From JAIRTY01 sp050257395 (GTDB taxonomy: Bacteria > Actinomycetota > Actinomycetes > Streptosporangiales > Streptosporangiaceae), in NCBI GenBank assembly GCA_050257395.1, contig JBLMWU010000027.1, positions 1-31,798 of the forward strand: a DNA stretch of 31,798 nucleotides. The letters are read 5' to 3'. Below, piece after piece: positions 14,425 through 22,475 of this stretch. Both the position numbers and the translations under genes were made by a program. Each line of letters begins with the position of its first letter. Within the stretch, counting starts at the first letter, position 1. The notes under the pieces were generated by a model. It made no database searches. It had not been told where the DNA came from and was given only the letters and a program-made list of their open reading frames with translations.

Positions 14425-16235
14425 TCCACGGTCACGCTCTTGGCGAGGTTGCGGGGCTTGTCCACGTCGTTGCCGAGCGCCAGCGCCGCGTGGTAGGCGA
14501 GCAGCTGGAGCGGCACCGACAACAGGATCGGGTCGAGCTCCGGCTCGTTCTTGGGCACCTGGATCACCTCGTCGGCGAGCTTGGCGTCCAGCCCCCGGTG
14601 CGCGACCGCGACCACCCGGCCGCGGCGGGCGCGGATCTCCCCCAGGGTGGAGAGGTTCTTGTCGAGCAGCTCGTCGTCCGGGATGACCGCGACCGTGGGC
14701 AGCTCCGGGCCGACCAGCGCCAGCGGACCATGCTTGAGCTCGCTTGCTGGGTAGGCCTCCGCGTGCAGGTAGGAGACCTCCTTGAGCTTCTGCGCGCCCT
14801 CCCGGGCGACCGGCCAGCCGCGCACCCGCCCGACGAAGAACATCCCCTGGTAGGCCGCGAGGTCGCGGGCGATGGTCGCGATCCGGTCCTCGTCCGCGAG
14901 GATCTTGCTGATCTGGCCGGGCAGCGCGCGCAGCCCGGCGGCGATCCGCCGGCCGTCGGCCGGGGACAGGTCGTGGATACGGCCCAGGTGCAGGGCGATC
15001 AGCGCGAACACTACGGCGGTCGCGGTGAACGTCTTGGTGGAGGTGACCGAGACCTCTGGCCCGGCGTGCAGGTAGACCCCGCCGTCGCACTCGCGGGCGA
15101 TCGCGCTGCCGACGGCGTTGACCACGCCGAGCACCCGGCCGCCCTTGCGCTTCACCTCCTGCACGGTCGCGAGCGTGTCGTAGGTCTCACCGGACTGGCT
15201 CACCGCCACATACAGCGTGTCCGCCTCCACCACCGGGTTGCGGTACCGGAACTCCGAGGCGGGCTCGGCCTCGGCGGGGATCCGGGCGAGTTCCTCGATG
15301 AGCTGCGCGCCGAGGCCGCCCGCGTAGTAGGCCGACCCGCAGCCGAGGATCTTGACCCGGCGGATCTCGCGTGCCTGCCGGGCGTCCAGGTTCAGCCCGC
15401 CGAGGTGGGCGGTGTGGAACCGGTCCTCCAGCCGGCCGCTCAGCGCGCGCTCCACCGCCTGCGGCTGCTCGTGGATCTCCTTGCGCATGAAGTGGTCGTA
15501 GCCCTCGGCGTCATACGCGCCCGGATCGGTGTCAACGGTGAGCGGCGTCTTGACCGTGGTGCGGGCGTCCAGGGTCGACGTGCGGAACCCGTCGGCGCGG
15601 ACGGTAGCCACCTCGCCGTCGTCGAGGTGGACGATCTGGCGGGTGTACCGCACCAGGGCGGCGAGGTCGGAGGCGACGAACATCTCCCGATCGCCGATGC
15701 CGAGCACGACCGGGCTGCCGTTGCGCGCGGCGACGATCCGGTCCGGCTGGCGCGCGTCGAGCACCGCGATCCCGTAGGTGCCGACGACGGCGGACAGGGC
15801 CTGCCGCACCGCGTCCTCCAGGTCGGCGGTGCCCGCGCCGGCGATCAGGTGCGCGAGCACCTCGCTGTCGGTCTCGGACGCGAACTCGGTCCCGTCGGCG
15901 ATGAGTTTGGCCCGCAGCTCGTCCGCGTTCTCGATGATGCCGTTGTGCACGACCGCGACGGTGCCGCAGGTGTGCGGGTGCGCGTTGTCATCACTGGGCT
16001 CGCCGTGGGTGGCCCACCGGGTGTGGCCGATGCCGGGGCCGCCCTTGAACCGGGCGGGCAGGCTCGCCCCGAGGTCCGCGACCCGGCCTTTGACCTTGCG
16101 CACCCGCAGCTCGCCGGACCGGCCCACGACCGCGACCCCGGCCGAGTCATATCCGCGGTATTCCAGCCTGGCCAGTCCCTCCATCAGGATCGGCACGCAA
16201 TCCCGGCTCCCGATGTGGGCGACTATCCCGCACAC
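14421..16235 (-). CDS. glmS: Glutamine-fructose-6-phosphate aminotransferase (isomerizing)
   Basis: GlmS makes glucosamine-6-phosphate from fructose-6-phosphate and glutamine, the first step to UDP-GlcNAc for peptidoglycan. 604 aa: class II glutaminase domain (Cys2 nucleophile in MCGIVAHIGSR, then HTRWATHGEP and HNGIIEN), followed by two SIS sugar-isomerase domains (CGSAYYAG near 300; SQSGETYDT near 350; ELKHGPLALV near 485) and the DVDKPRNLAKSVTVE end that completes the active site. The GTG at 16235 has AGGAGG 6 bases upstream and is required to expose Cys2. No glmS ribozyme would be expected in actinobacteria, and only a short leader is present. Confidence 0.97.
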   Translation of the reverse strand: MCGIVAHIGSRDCVPILMEGLARLEYRGYDSAGVAVVGRSGELRVRKVKGRVADLGASLPARFKGGPGIGHTRWATHGEPSDDNAHPHTCGTVAVVHNGIIENADELRAKLIADGTEFASETDSEVLAHLIAGAGTADLEDAVRQALSAVVGTYGIAVLDARQPDRIVAARNGSPVVLGIGDREMFVASDLAALVRYTRQIVHLDDGEVATVRADGFRTSTLDARTTVKTPLTVDTDPGAYDAEGYDHFMRKEIHEQPQAVERALSGRLEDRFHTAHLGGLNLDARQAREIRRVKILGCGSAYYAGGLGAQLIEELARIPAEAEPASEFRYRNPVVEADTLYVAVSQSGETYDTLATVQEVKRKGGRVLGVVNAVGSAIARECDGGVYLHAGPEVSVTSTKTFTATAVVFALIALHLGRIHDLSPADGRRIAAGLRALPGQISKILADEDRIATIARDLAAYQGMFFVGRVRGWPVAREGAQKLKEVSYLHAEAYPASELKHGPLALVGPELPTVAVIPDDELLDKNLSTLGEIRARRGRVVAVAHRGLDAKLADEVIQVPKNEPELDPILLSVPLQLLAYHAALALGNDVDKPRNLAKSVTVE

Positions 16236-16302
16236 GCGATGCCTCCTTCATGTTGTCCCGCGCCCGGCGCCGGCCTGGCCGGCCGCGGGCCTTGCTGCCG
16301 GG

Positions 16303-16590
16303 TCACCCGTACACGAGCCGGCGGAGCTGGCGCGGCGAGTACTCCGGCGGCGCGACGCGACGCAGCGGCAGCTCGGCCGCGATCACCCCGAACGCCTGGT
16401 CGTTGGTCAGGCCCCCGGCTTTCAGCTCACGGTGGCGGCGGCGCACGAAGGACTCGGCGGGCTCGGCGAAGTACCCGAGCACATCCGCGACCACCCGCGC
16501 CGCCTCGCCCGCGCTCAGCGGGCTGGTGCGGATCAGGTGGTCGATGAGCTCCTCATAGGGGCGTCCTGCTGGTGACACAGAGGCAAGCAT
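16303..16590 (-). CDS. Conserved actinobacterial protein (95 aa), unknown function
   Basis: A mainly helical protein (YEELIDHLIRTSPLSAGEAARVVADVLGYF, VRRRHRELKAGGLTNDQAFGVIAAEL) ending in SPRQLRRLVYG. Homologues of the same length occur across actinomycetes without a known function. The reading frame continues upstream to 16698, but the ATG at 16590 lies just after a terminator hairpin and begins near the conserved part; a GTG at 16578 is an alternative. No signal peptide or membrane helix. It precedes glmS on the same strand with a 67-base gap. Confidence 0.75.
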   Translation of the reverse strand: MLASVSPAGRPYEELIDHLIRTSPLSAGEAARVVADVLGYFAEPAESFVRRRHRELKAGGLTNDQAFGVIAAELPLRRVAPPEYSPRQLRRLVYG

Positions 16591-16617
16591 GCGTGGCCGG
16601 CGGGCGGTAACGCAAGT

Positions 16618-16641
16618 TTCCTGCCCGGAATCGGGCAGGAA
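16618..16641 (-). terminator. Strong terminator after the methyltransferase gene
   Basis: TTCCTGCCCG and CGGGCAGGAA make a perfect 10-bp stem with a GAAT loop, 40 bases past the stop at 16682 and before the next gene on the same strand. Confidence 0.75.
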
Positions 16642-16681
16642 CCGGGGCGACGCCAGCCCGCAAGCGCCCGCGGCGCGCGGC

Positions 16682-17545
16682 TCAGGGCTTACGGCCAACC
16701 CCGCAGTATGACCAGCGTGACCCGTCGGTGTCGGCCAGCGCGGGGTCGTCCGCGCCCCACTCCCCGACGTGGATCACCCCCGCGGGGGTGCCGGGCCGCT
16801 CCACCAGCTCGAGCCCGCTGAAAAGGCGCGCCACATCGGCCCGGGAACGGAAATAGACCGGCTGGCTGGCCCGCTGGTACATCTCGTCGATCACGTGCAC
16901 GGTCGCTGGCGGGGTCTTGTCATCCGTGACGTGCGACAGCGCCAGGTAGCTGCCCGGCGCCACCGCCTGCACGTAGCGGTGCACCAGGCCGCATGGATCG
17001 TCGGCGGGCGCCACGAAGTGCACGACCGCGGTCATCATCAGCCCCACCGGCCTGGCGAAGTCGATCAGCCCGAGCAGGTCCGGGTGGCCCAGCACGCCGT
17101 CGGGGTCCCGCAGGTCGGCCTCGATCACCCGGACCGTTCCCCCGGCTGTTAAGAGGCCTTTGGCGGTGGCGGCGACGAGCGGGTCGTTGTCCGCGTAGAC
17201 CACCCGCGCGTCCGGCCTGATCTGCTGCACCACCTCATGGGTGTTGCCGACCGTGGGCAGCCCGGAGCCGATGTCGACGAACTGGCCGATGCCCTGCTCC
17301 GCCAGCCATCGGGCCGCGCGCTGGTGGAAGCCGCGGTTCGCCCAGGCCGCGTCCACGACATCGGGCATCGTCTCCCGCAGTATCGCCGCGACAGCGCGGT
17401 CGGACTCGAAGTTGACGGTCCCGCCCAGGAAGTAGTCATAGATCCGGGCGGGGGCGGGGACGGCGGGATCCACGCCTGGCGGGATGTACAGGGACTCGGA
17501 CACCTCAGTCACCTCCGCGCCGCTCCAGTGACGGATCCAGGGCAT
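16682..17545 (-). CDS. SAM-dependent methyltransferase of the Methyltransf_19 (DUF574) family
   Basis: 287 aa with the typical actinomycete start PARIYDYFLGG and the following NFESDRAVA, a SAM-binding strand FVDIGSGLPTVGNTHE (about 89-104), VVYADNDPLV, and a late ALSHVTDD motif. The family is highly expanded in streptomycetes and relatives and no member I know has a firmly assigned substrate. The ATG at 17545 has GGGAG 7 bases before it; a GTG at 17503 with GGAGG upstream is nearly as good and would remove 14 residues. Monocistronic, with its own terminator, between dprA and the 95-aa gene, where it breaks the usual housekeeping order. Confidence 0.9.
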   Translation of the reverse strand: MPWIRHWSGAEVTEVSESLYIPPGVDPAVPAPARIYDYFLGGTVNFESDRAVAAILRETMPDVVDAAWANRGFHQRAARWLAEQGIGQFVDIGSGLPTVGNTHEVVQQIRPDARVVYADNDPLVAATAKGLLTAGGTVRVIEADLRDPDGVLGHPDLLGLIDFARPVGLMMTAVVHFVAPADDPCGLVHRYVQAVAPGSYLALSHVTDDKTPPATVHVIDEMYQRASQPVYFRSRADVARLFSGLELVERPGTPAGVIHVGEWGADDPALADTDGSRWSYCGVGRKP

Positions 17546-17635
17546 ATGCCGACTCCCAGTCTGGCACGCTCCGCGCCGGTCGCAGGCCGGGGAGCAGGCG
17601 CCGATGCCGCGCGGCAGGGCCAGGCCGCTGGCCGG

Positions 17636-18946
17636 TCATCCCCCGCCGCCCGTCCGGTCCCCCGGTCTCAGGCGGGCTCGCCAGCCCCGGCCGGTGCGCT
17701 CCACGAACCCGCCCGCCGCCAGCACGCCGAGACAGCCCAGGGCGGTACCGAAGTCCACCCCGGCGATCACCGCGATCCGCGCGGGGCCCCGTCCCGACCG
17801 GACGGGTACCGCCTCCAGGACTCGGGTGGTCACCGGGTCGAGGGCGTCCCGGGGCAGGACCGGGCCGCGCTCCCGCGGCGGGAGCCCGTCACCGGGGAAC
17901 GCCAGCAGTTCCATGACGTCCCGGGCGCCGGTCACGCAGACGGCTCCCCACTCCCGCAGGACCTGGTGACAGCCGGCCGACTGCTCAGAGGTCACCGGGC
18001 CCGGCACCGCCATCACCGGCCGGCCCTGGTCGCGGGCGTGCCGGGCCGTGTTCAGCGCGCCGCTGCGCAGGGCGGCCTCCACCACCACCGTGCCCCGGCT
18101 GAGGGCGGCGATCACCCGGTTGCGGACCAGAAATCCCGGCCTGGTGGGATGACGGCCCGGCGGCCACTCACTGACCAGCGCCCCCTGGCCCGCAATGGCG
18201 CGGAACAGGTCGCGGTGGGCGGGCGGATACGGGACGTCCACGCCGCCGGCGAGGATCGCGACGGTCACGCCTTCGCCTGCCAGTGCGCCCTGATGCGCCC
18301 AGTAGTCGATCCCGAAGGCACCCCCGGACACGACCGCCCAGCCGTGCCCGGCCAGCACGCCCGCCATCTCACTGGCCACGTAAGAGCCGTAGCCGGTGGC
18401 CGCCCGGCTGCCCACCACCGACACTGAGCGCAGGCACGCGTACCGCAGGTCGGCGTTGCCGCGTACCCACAGCGCCCACGGCCGGGCGTCACCCAGCACG
18501 TCGAGCTGGCCCGGCCATTCCGGGTCGCCGGGGACGATCAGCCGGATGCCCTGCTGTCGCCAGCCGGCCACGGTGGCCGCGCCGGGGGCATCGCCCAGCC
18601 GGGCGCTCCAGCGCCGCAGGGCCCGTGTCAGCCGGGCGGCACCGCCAGGACCCTCGCCTCCCTCAGCTGCACCGCCAGCGCCCTCGCTACCGTGGCCGGC
18701 ACCGCGCGGGACCGCGCCACCCTCGCCGCCACCGGGGCCATCTGCGCCAGGGGTGCCCGGCTCCGGGGCAAACGGCAGGCCGGCCTGGCCGCCGGACAGC
18801 GGCGACCGGCCAGCCACCAGCGCAGCCACGATGCCAGCGGGCGGGCAGCGGCGCAGGAGTTTCCCGAGTACCGGGTCGCCCGGCTCGGCGATGCAGGTCA
18901 GCACGGCCCTGGCCAGCCGGTCCGGGTCGTCGTCAGCCGCGGTCAC
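17636..18946 (-). CDS. dprA: DNA-processing protein DprA
   Basis: DprA binds incoming single-stranded DNA and loads RecA in natural transformation; in actinobacteria its role is less clear. 436 aa: Rossmann-fold domain with VVGSRAATGYG (about 177-187), SGGAFGID (207-214) and FLVRNRVIAALSRGTVVVEA (272-291), and a C-terminal winged-helix DprA domain (about 365-425). A Gly/Ala/Pro-rich insert (about 57-104) splits the N-terminal helices from the core; such a stretch is not usual. GIDYWAH replaces the commoner GIDAAAH. The GTG start overlaps the comM stop by 4 bases, so the two are translationally coupled. Confidence 0.95.
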   Translation of the reverse strand: MTAADDDPDRLARAVLTCIAEPGDPVLGKLLRRCPPAGIVAALVAGRSPLSGGQAGLPFAPEPGTPGADGPGGGEGGAVPRGAGHGSEGAGGAAEGGEGPGGAARLTRALRRWSARLGDAPGAATVAGWRQQGIRLIVPGDPEWPGQLDVLGDARPWALWVRGNADLRYACLRSVSVVGSRAATGYGSYVASEMAGVLAGHGWAVVSGGAFGIDYWAHQGALAGEGVTVAILAGGVDVPYPPAHRDLFRAIAGQGALVSEWPPGRHPTRPGFLVRNRVIAALSRGTVVVEAALRSGALNTARHARDQGRPVMAVPGPVTSEQSAGCHQVLREWGAVCVTGARDVMELLAFPGDGLPPRERGPVLPRDALDPVTTRVLEAVPVRSGRGPARIAVIAGVDFGTALGCLGVLAAGGFVERTGRGWRARLRPGDRTGGGG

Positions 18947-20670
18947 CGGGCCACCCCCAGCCACAGGCCCAGCGCGCAGCCGATCTCGCCGGTGCCGGGC
19001 CGGGCGGCGCCGGCCAGGTCCGCCAGCGTCCAGGCGACCCTGATGACCCGGTCGACGCCCCGGGCGCTGAGCTGACCCAGATCCATGGCCCGCTCCAGCG
19101 GGGCGAGCGCCCCCGCCAGCGGCGGGAACCGGCGTCGCAGCTGACTGCCGGGGATCTCCGCGTTCAGCCGCCACGGTGTGTCCCGCAGCCGGGCGGCGGC
19201 GCGCTCCCGCGCCGCCGCCACCCGCTGCGCCACTACCGCGCTCGGCTCGGTGAACCGCCGGTCGCTCAGCAGTTCCGCCCGGCTCACCGGGAGGAACTCC
19301 ACCTTCACGTCCACCCGGTCGAGCAGCGGGCCGGACAGCCGCGCCAGGTACCGGCGCCGGGCCGTGGGCGTGCAGGTGCAGGCGGCGCGCGGTCCCCGGG
19401 CCCGCGCGCACGGGCAGGGATTGGCCGCCAGGATCAGCGTGAACCGGGCCGGGAACCTGGCGGTCACTCCCATGCGGGCCACTACCACCTCACCTGACTC
19501 CAGCGGCTGGCGCAGCGCGTCCAGCACATCCCGGCCGAATTCCGGTGCTTCATCCAGGAACAGGCAGCCGTGATGGGCCAGGGAGGCAGCGCCTGGGCAA
19601 ATCACCCCGCTGCCGCCGCCCACGATGGCGGCCTTGGTCGCGGTGTGGTGGGGCGCACAGAACGGCGGCCGGGTAATCAGCGGACCGCCCGCCGGGAGAG
19701 TCCCCGCCACCGAGTGGATGGCTGTCGCCTCCAGGGCGGCAGCCGTGTCGAGGGAGGGCAGGATTGCCGGGATCCGCTCGGCCAGCATGGTCTTGCCAAC
19801 CCCCGGCGGTCCCAGCAGCGACAGGTGATGCCCGCCTGCCGCGCAGATCTCTGCCGCCCGGCGGGCGGCAGGTTGCCCCAGCACATCCGCCAGATCCAGC
19901 GGAGCCCCCGCAGGATGCCGTTGCATCGCACTGGCCGGCTCCAGTGCCCCGCTGACGCCCAGTTGTGCGGGGTACCCGGCATCCAGCGGGGCCGTCCGGA
20001 CTTGAGTGGCGCCGGACGGCCGGCCGCCTTCAGCCGCTGCGGTACCCGGTTCCCACTCGTCCCGCGCAGGAGCCTCCGCCTTGGGCAGCGGACCGCCGCC
20101 TTCGCTGATCCTGACCTGTCCGGCTGACTCGCCGTTCTTCCGGGCGCCAGAACCGTCACCGTCCCGCAGCCACTCCAGCAGCGCCAGCAGCGCCGGTGCG
20201 CTGACAACCTGCAGGCCGGGGACAAGTCCCGCTTCTGGTGCATTCGCAGGAGCCACGACAACCCGGCTGAACCCCGCAGCCGCTGCCGCTGCGACCGCGG
20301 GCAGCACGCCACGCACCGGGCGCAGATGACCGTCCAGCCCCAGTTCAGCGAGGAACATCACGCCCTCCACCCCGGGGGCCGGGATGGTGCCCGCTGCCGC
20401 CAGGACGGCGATGGCGATGGCGAGGTCGAAGCCGGAGCCGCGCTTGGGCAGGCTGGCGGGGGACAGGCCGACCGTGATGCGCCGCTGCGGCCACTGCTCG
20501 CGGCTGTTGACGACCGCCGCGCGGATCCGGTCCCTGGCTTCCCGCAGGGCGGTGTCCGGCAGCCCGATGAGCAGCAGGCCGGGCAGCCCGTTCTGGATGT
20601 CCGCCTCGATCGTGACCGGGTGGCCCTCCACCCCGACCAGGGCGATCGAGTGGGTGCGGGCGACCGCCAC
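18943..20670 (-). CDS. comM: YifB/ComM family Mg chelatase-like AAA ATPase
   Basis: ComM is a hexameric helicase promoting branch migration during recombination of transformed DNA. 575 aa: an N-terminal ChlI-like domain (MAVARTHSIALVGVEGHPVTIEADIQNGLPG), Walker A GPPGVGKT (287-294), Walker B CLFLDEAPEF (369-378), four Cys (419, 421, 431, 433) in a CPC...CTC zinc-type loop, and a C-terminal Mg_chelatase_C segment (SARGVDRVIRVAWTLADLA). Between the first domain and the ATPase (about 172-256) sits an 85-residue low-complexity linker, much longer than in most homologues. The GTG follows directly on the yraN stop. Confidence 0.95.
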   Translation of the reverse strand: MAVARTHSIALVGVEGHPVTIEADIQNGLPGLLLIGLPDTALREARDRIRAAVVNSREQWPQRRITVGLSPASLPKRGSGFDLAIAIAVLAAAGTIPAPGVEGVMFLAELGLDGHLRPVRGVLPAVAAAAAAGFSRVVVAPANAPEAGLVPGLQVVSAPALLALLEWLRDGDGSGARKNGESAGQVRISEGGGPLPKAEAPARDEWEPGTAAAEGGRPSGATQVRTAPLDAGYPAQLGVSGALEPASAMQRHPAGAPLDLADVLGQPAARRAAEICAAGGHHLSLLGPPGVGKTMLAERIPAILPSLDTAAALEATAIHSVAGTLPAGGPLITRPPFCAPHHTATKAAIVGGGSGVICPGAASLAHHGCLFLDEAPEFGRDVLDALRQPLESGEVVVARMGVTARFPARFTLILAANPCPCARARGPRAACTCTPTARRRYLARLSGPLLDRVDVKVEFLPVSRAELLSDRRFTEPSAVVAQRVAAARERAAARLRDTPWRLNAEIPGSQLRRRFPPLAGALAPLERAMDLGQLSARGVDRVIRVAWTLADLAGAARPGTGEIGCALGLWLGVAR

Positions 20671-21027
20671 TCAGCCCACCCCCCGGACGTGCTCGATCTG
20701 GAAGTTCCCGGCCTGGTCCGGGACCAGCCCGAGCACGTCGATGCGCACCTCGTCGAACAGCACCCCGTGCGCGACCACCCAGCGGATCGCCAGCCGCCGC
20801 AGCCGGCCGAGCTTGGCCTGGCTGACCGCCTCCAGCGGGCTGCCGTACCGGGTCCCCGACCGGGTCTTGACCTCGCAGATGACGAGCACCCGCCGCTCCG
20901 CGGCGACGATGTCGATCTCGCCTTCGGCGCACCGCCAGTTGCGGTCGAGGATCCGGATGCCGGCCTGCTTCAGGTACGCGACCGCGACTTCCTCTCCGCG
21001 CCGCCCTAACTCGTCCTTTGCCCTCAC
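20671..21027 (-). CDS. YraN (UPF0102) family endonuclease-like protein
   Basis: 118 aa. RAKDELGRRGEEVAVAYLKQAGIRILDRNWRCAEGEIDIVA followed by LVICEVKTRSGTRYGSPLEAV carries the restriction-endonuclease-like core (E, D, ExK) shared by UPF0102 proteins, thought to be Holliday-junction-type nucleases but with no settled role. Conserved directly upstream of comM and dprA in many bacteria, as here. The GTG at 21027 is preferred to upstream starts because GGAGG lies 7 bases before it and relatives begin at this point. Confidence 0.92.
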   Translation of the reverse strand: MRAKDELGRRGEEVAVAYLKQAGIRILDRNWRCAEGEIDIVAAERRVLVICEVKTRSGTRYGSPLEAVSQAKLGRLRRLAIRWVVAHGVLFDEVRIDVLGLVPDQAGNFQIEHVRGVG

Positions 21028-21176
21028 CGCCACCACCTCCGGATTCGACAGTGACAGGACGGCAGGGGCGGCCGCGGGGGCCGTTCCGGCGCTGTGAACA
21101 CCCACGGCCAGACCGGGCTTCTGTGGACTCCAGGACCGGTTCTGTCAGCAGCGGGTGCTAGATCCCGGCGGCGCAT

Positions 21177-21220
21177 CCGGGCGTGCGCCCGGTGCCAGCC
21201 GGGGCTCGCGGGACCCCGGC
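21177..21220 (-). terminator. Tandem hairpins after the anti-sigma gene
   Basis: GCCGGGG/CCCCGGC (21198-21204 and 21214-21220, 9-base loop) begins 3 bases past the stop at 21223, and a second dyad CCGGGC-GTGC-GCCCGG (21177-21192) follows. Together they separate the sigma operon from yraN. Confidence 0.6.
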
Positions 21221-21222
21221 GC

Positions 21223-21507
21223 CTACTGCGCCCCGGCCCGGCCGGTCAGCTCCCGCAGCGCGGGAGCGGGGTCCACGCCCTGCTCCGCGGCGGCGAGCAG
21301 CAGCAGGGATACCGCCTCCTCGGCGCAGGCGGAGCAGCCGCTCAGGTGGGCCCGCATGGCCGGCAGGTGCGCCACGCTGCCGGACAGCGCGGCCTCGACG
21401 TACTGGTCAACCAGGTGGAAGCAGGCGTCGCAGGACAGCCACGGCCCAGGGTCGCGGGTCAGCCTGCTCACGGCGGCCGCGTCCAGCGGATTTCGCCGGG
21501 AGTTCAT
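21223..21507 (-). CDS. Soluble ZAS-type anti-sigma factor (zf-HC2)
   Basis: 94 aa. His54, Cys58 and Cys61 form the HxxxCxxC signature of zinc-binding anti-sigma domains (HLSGCSAC), with a further CxxC (Cys26, Cys29, SCDACF) upstream. There is no membrane helix, so it resembles cytosolic, redox- or metal-responsive anti-sigma factors such as RsrA more than membrane-bound ones. The ATG overlaps the sigma-factor stop (ATGA), which gives translational coupling and fixes stoichiometry. It should bind and inhibit the adjacent sigma factor; this is inferred from position and motif. Confidence 0.85.
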   Translation of the reverse strand: MNSRRNPLDAAAVSRLTRDPGPWLSCDACFHLVDQYVEAALSGSVAHLPAMRAHLSGCSACAEEAVSLLLLAAAEQGVDPAPALRELTGRAGAQ

Positions 21508-22169
21508 CGGGTCACCTCTGGTGAATTCGTGGTGGCAAGGTAGCCCGCTGCCGCGAGGTGCGCCCGCAACTGGCCGCGCGCATCGTGAACGGTCTTGTAC
21601 AGGGCGTTGCGCGAGGTTCCGAGGCGCTCGGCCAGCACGTCGATGGGGACCTCATCGACGAGCAGCGCGATCACCACCCGGCGCTGATGCGGAGTCAGTA
21701 CCTGCCCGATCGCAGCCGTCACCGCCCGGGCGAGGTCTCCCGCCTCGGCGTACTGCTCCGGCGAGGGGTGACGGTCGCGCTGGTCGAGTGCCTCGTCCAG
21801 CGCGATCTCCCGGCCGCGCCATGCCTGCCGCCGCACCTCGACCGCGGCCTGCAGGATGGCGAACTTGTAGGCCCAGGTGGTGAACCGGCTGCGTCCCTCG
21901 AAGGTGGGCAGCTTGGCCAGCAGCGCCACCATGGCCTCGTCCGCGGCCTGGTTCACCAGGTCGGCCACCCGCTCGGCGCCGATCTGCGCGGCCAGCGCGG
22001 GCATCCGCGCCACCTGCTGCCGGGCGGCACGCAGCAGCAGCCGGTGCAGGCGGCGGAGGGCGTCCTGCTGGGCCGGGCCCGGGGTGGACAGCAGGGCCAC
22101 CCAGTCCTCCGGCTCGGCGGCGCCCGCCGGGTCAGCGGCCGTGAGTTCCCCGCGGCGCAGGCCCGTCAT
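21504..22169 (-). CDS. ECF-type sigma-70 family RNA polymerase sigma factor
   Basis: 221 aa. Region 2 (about 36-115) includes VADLVNQAADEAMVALLAKLPTFEGRSRFTTWAYKFAILQAAVEVRR, matching the ECF core with the FTTWAYKFA 2.3-2.4 helix. Region 4 (about 145-208) ends in a helix-turn-helix (IDVLAERLGTSRNALYKTVHDARGQLRAHL). Region 3 is absent, as in ECF factors. The ATG overlaps the stop of the 78-aa gene upstream and its stop overlaps the anti-sigma gene, giving a three-gene coupled operon. The target promoter is unknown. No typical ECF GGAAC/CGTT promoter stands out in the divergent gap, so autoregulation cannot be confirmed. Confidence 0.92.
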   Translation of the reverse strand: MTGLRRGELTAADPAGAAEPEDWVALLSTPGPAQQDALRRLHRLLLRAARQQVARMPALAAQIGAERVADLVNQAADEAMVALLAKLPTFEGRSRFTTWAYKFAILQAAVEVRRQAWRGREIALDEALDQRDRHPSPEQYAEAGDLARAVTAAIGQVLTPHQRRVVIALLVDEVPIDVLAERLGTSRNALYKTVHDARGQLRAHLAAAGYLATTNSPEVTR

Positions 22170-22402
22170 GCGCCCGCAACCTGATCGGGGCCGAGGATCC
22201 GGGCGGCCAGCACCGGCGGGCAGCCCCGGTCCACCAGGTCGAGCAGGGCATGCAGGTCCACATCAGGGGCGGCGGCCAGGCTGGCGGCGAGCGCCGCCGG
22301 GAACCCGGCCACCAGCAGCCGCTGCTGGCGCCAGCGCCGGACATCCGCCTGGTCGTCGCCGGCCTGCCGGAGCAGGCCCGGGATCAGCTTGTTTGCTGTC
22401 AT
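22166..22402 (-). CDS. Small protein (78 aa) opening the sigma operon, unknown
   Basis: MTANKLIPGLLRQAGDDQADVRRWRQQRLLVAGFPAALAASLAAAPDVDLHALLDLVDRGCPPVLAARILGP: helical, without a transmembrane stretch. The second half (HALLDLVDRGCPPVLAARI) resembles a repeated helical motif seen in small actinobacterial proteins encoded upstream of sigma factors, but I cannot name the family. The ATG at 22402 is chosen because the frame upstream enters the divergent promoter region. It overlaps the sigma gene by 4 bases (ATGA). Confidence 0.65.
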   Translation of the reverse strand: MTANKLIPGLLRQAGDDQADVRRWRQQRLLVAGFPAALAASLAAAPDVDLHALLDLVDRGCPPVLAARILGPDQVAGA

Positions 22403-22431
22403 ATCTGCTTCGCGTCGGTCACGGGGCCGGT

Positions 22432-22446
22432 TCTTACCGGGTAAGA
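22432..22446. promoter_or_regulatory. Inverted repeat in the divergent sigma/membrane gap
   Basis: TCTTAC-CGG-GTAAGA, 6-bp arms, in the 73-base gap between the 78-aa gene and the membrane-protein gene, followed by the palindrome AGCGGCCGCT. AT-rich arms in a GC-rich context suggest a protein-binding site. Confidence 0.5.
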
Positions 22447-22465
22447 GCGGCCGCTGAGCCGACAC

Positions 22466-22471
22466 TAATAC
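22466..22471 (+). promoter_or_regulatory. -10 element of the membrane-protein gene
   Basis: TAATAC ends 4 bases before the GTG at 22476, so the transcript is probably leaderless or nearly so. No ribosome site precedes the GTG. Confidence 0.45.
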
Positions 22472-22475
22472 CCGC

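Noticed and set aside
16236..16302. Possible glmS ribozyme or riboswitch before glmS
   Set aside because: glmS ribozymes are known from Firmicutes and the leader is only about 65 bases, GC-rich, without the expected fold or core.
14490..16547. 685-residue open frame on the plus strand antisense to glmS
   Set aside because: Composition is that of an antisense shadow; glmS on the other strand has full family conservation and a strong ribosome site.
22446..22455. AGCGGCCGCT palindrome as an operator
   Set aside because: It is a NotI-type GC palindrome expected often by chance at this base composition.
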